Source: Planctomycetota bacterium
Lineage (GTDB): Bacteria; Planctomycetota; UBA8108
DNA: 9,056 nucleotides
NCBI GenBank assembly: GCA_016928605.1
Contig: JAFGKN010000139.1
Coordinates: 1 to 9,056, forward strand
Direction of reading: 5' to 3'
The notes under the pieces were generated by a model, which was not told where the DNA came from, did not search any database, and was given only the letters and a program-made list of their open reading frames with translations. Below, piece after piece: positions 8,194 through 9,056 of the stretch. Position numbers and translations under genes: made by a program. How positions within the stretch are numbered: position 1 is the stretch's first letter; each line of letters opens with the position of its first letter.

Positions 8194-8330
8194 CGGGAAG
8201 CCAGGGCCGTCGCCCGCCTCGGCCTGCGCCCCGGCCTGGGATTCCGCCACGATCTCGGCCCCGGTCTCGGCCTCGGCCTCCGGCTCCGAAGCCGCGAGCC
8301 CTCGCGTCCCGCTGAGGCCGTCCTTTTTGA

Positions 8331-8360
8331 TTGGATCCCGCGCGAGCCGGTGGCTTTAAT
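8331..8360 (+). promoter_or_regulatory. possible sigma-70-type promoter for the Dabb-domain gene
   Basis: TTGGAT (8331-8336, three of six matches to TTGACA) and TTTAAT (8355-8360, five of six matches to TATAAT) are 18 bases apart in a locally AT-richer patch. If used, the transcript would carry a 5' leader of about 170 bases before the ATG at 8537. Confidence 0.3.
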
Positions 8361-8536
8361 GCACCGCCCTGGGCGAGATAGACGCCGAGTCTTCCATCCC
8401 GCACGTATCGTTTTCATCGCGCATCGCGACGAGCGCCGGAGCGGAGGCCGGAAGAGCCCCGCCGACCTCGACGAGGCAGTCCGTGCCCCCGCCGGCGGGA
8501 CGTCGCGGTGAGCGGCCGACAGGAGGTTTGCCACAC

Positions 8537-9056
8537 ATGTCGATTCGAAGATCCCGAGCCACCCTGCTGATCGTCGGATTCTTCTGCGCGGCCGGATGGG
8601 CGCTGCCCGCCGCCGCTCGGCCGGTCCACCACGTGGTGCTTTTCAAGTTCAAGGCGGATGCGAGCGCCCGCGAGATCCACGACATCGTCCAGGGCGTGGG
8701 GCAGCTCCCGTCGAAGATCCCGGGCATCACCGGGTACCAGTGGGGGAGGAACAACAGCCCCGAGGGGCTCGACAAGGGATTCACGCACGCCTTCGTCCTG
8801 AGCTTCGAGAGCGCCGAGGCCCTCGCGGCCTACGCCCCGCACCCGGCGCATCAGGAGTTCGCCGAGTCCGCGCTGCCGAGGATCGAGAGCGTCTTCGTCT
8901 ACGACTTCCTCGTCGATGAGGCGCCGGAGCCGGCCGAGCCGGGCCGCACGCACCACCTGGTCTTCTTCAAGTACAAGGACTCGGCGAGCGCGGAGGCGGT
9001 CGGCAAGGTGCGCGACGAGTTCCTCGGCCTGGAGAAGAAGATCCCCGGCCTGCTGC
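8537..9056 (+). CDS. secreted protein with tandem Dabb (stress-responsive A/B barrel) domains (3' end off the right edge)
   Basis: The frame is open for 173 codons to the window edge. The N-terminus is a signal peptide: basic MSIRRSR, hydrophobic core at about 9-22 (TLLIVGFFCAAGWA), and cleavage expected after PAAA (27). The first Dabb domain (about 30-126) opens with HHVVLFKFKADASAREI, contains KIPGITGYQWGRN (60-72), FTHAFVLSFES and YAPHPAHQEF, and ends with the strand VFVYDFLV. A second copy begins at about 139 (HHLVFFKYKDSASAEAV…EKKIPGLL) and is cut by the edge. Dabb domains are small ferredoxin-like barrels, usually dimeric; two in one chain could make an intramolecular dimer. Function in this family is mostly unknown. 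AGGAGG (8521-8526), 10 nt before the ATG, supports the start. It is divergent from the phosphatase gene. Confidence 0.87.
   Translation, partial: MSIRRSRATLLIVGFFCAAGWALPAAARPVHHVVLFKFKADASAREIHDIVQGVGQLPSKIPGITGYQWGRNNSPEGLDKGFTHAFVLSFESAEALAAYAPHPAHQEFAESALPRIESVFVYDFLVDEAPEPAEPGRTHHLVFFKYKDSASAEAVGKVRDEFLGLEKKIPGLL

Larger units (their letters stand above)
8046..8536. other. 491-base divergent intergenic region
   Basis: This region separates the phosphatase gene from the plus-strand Dabb gene and should hold both promoters. Reading frames exist on both strands but none resembles a known protein, and several are low-complexity. It contains a hairpin followed by a T-rich run (8167-8193), a TCGGCC-rich simple repeat (8254-8287), a TACAAT -10-like hexamer on the minus strand (8162-8157) that could serve the phosphatase gene, and a -35/-10-like pair on the plus strand (8331-8360). 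No riboswitch or RNA gene is recognised. Confidence 0.55.

Noticed and set aside
8072..8359. A 95-codon plus-strand frame in the intergenic region
   Set aside because: It is low-complexity with no motif, and its C-terminal part is produced by the TCGGCC-rich repeat. Coding use is not supported.

Overview
The window is GC-rich (by eye about two thirds G+C) and densely coded, with eight supported genes and no RNA genes, insertion sequences, phage genes or CRISPR arrays that I can see. A zinc-finger anti-sigma/ECF sigma pair, a long Ala/Pro-linkered E2 and a single-copy dockerin-like EF-hand of the 'DLNGDGSVDVSDA…FLFLGG' type suggest a GC-rich, deep-branching environmental bacterium such as Acidobacteriota or a related soil/sediment lineage. 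That placement is inference; Planctomycetota and similar phyla cannot be excluded.

Layout, left to right. Positions 1-672 (minus) hold a zinc-finger, single-TM anti-sigma factor cut by the left edge. It starts with TTG and overlaps the end of its ECF sigma factor (656-1360, minus) by 17 bases. Upstream of these on the same strand is ftsH (1461-3515, minus), a complete membrane AAA+ zinc protease. A 66-base divergent intergenic region separates ftsH from lipB (3582-4307, plus), the octanoyl-ACP:protein octanoyltransferase. lipB converges on a 2-oxoacid dehydrogenase E2 gene (4339-5766, minus), whose lipoyl domain is the type of substrate LipB modifies. After a 282-base gap come two minus-strand genes that could be co-transcribed: a mannitol-dehydrogenase-like NAD(P)-dependent oxidoreductase (6049-7299) and a secreted histidine phosphatase carrying one dockerin-like calcium-binding repeat (7377-8045). 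A 491-base non-coding stretch (8046-8536) follows. Then a secreted protein with two Dabb (stress-responsive A/B barrel) domains starts at 8537 on the plus strand and is cut by the right edge.

How the genes may work together. The sigma and anti-sigma genes form a regulatory pair that would respond to an envelope or extracellular signal, next to the membrane-quality-control protease FtsH. LipB and E2 form a lipoylation enzyme/substrate pair within the pyruvate (or other 2-oxoacid) dehydrogenase branch of central metabolism. The right-hand third is less conventional. The phosphatase and Dabb protein are both predicted to be exported and are divergently transcribed, while the oxidoreductase is cytoplasmic. 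No known pathway links these three, and I found no clear sign of an undescribed multi-gene system. The most unusual items are the dockerin-phosphatase fusion, the oxidoreductase with a changed Rossmann glycine motif, and the secreted tandem Dabb protein.
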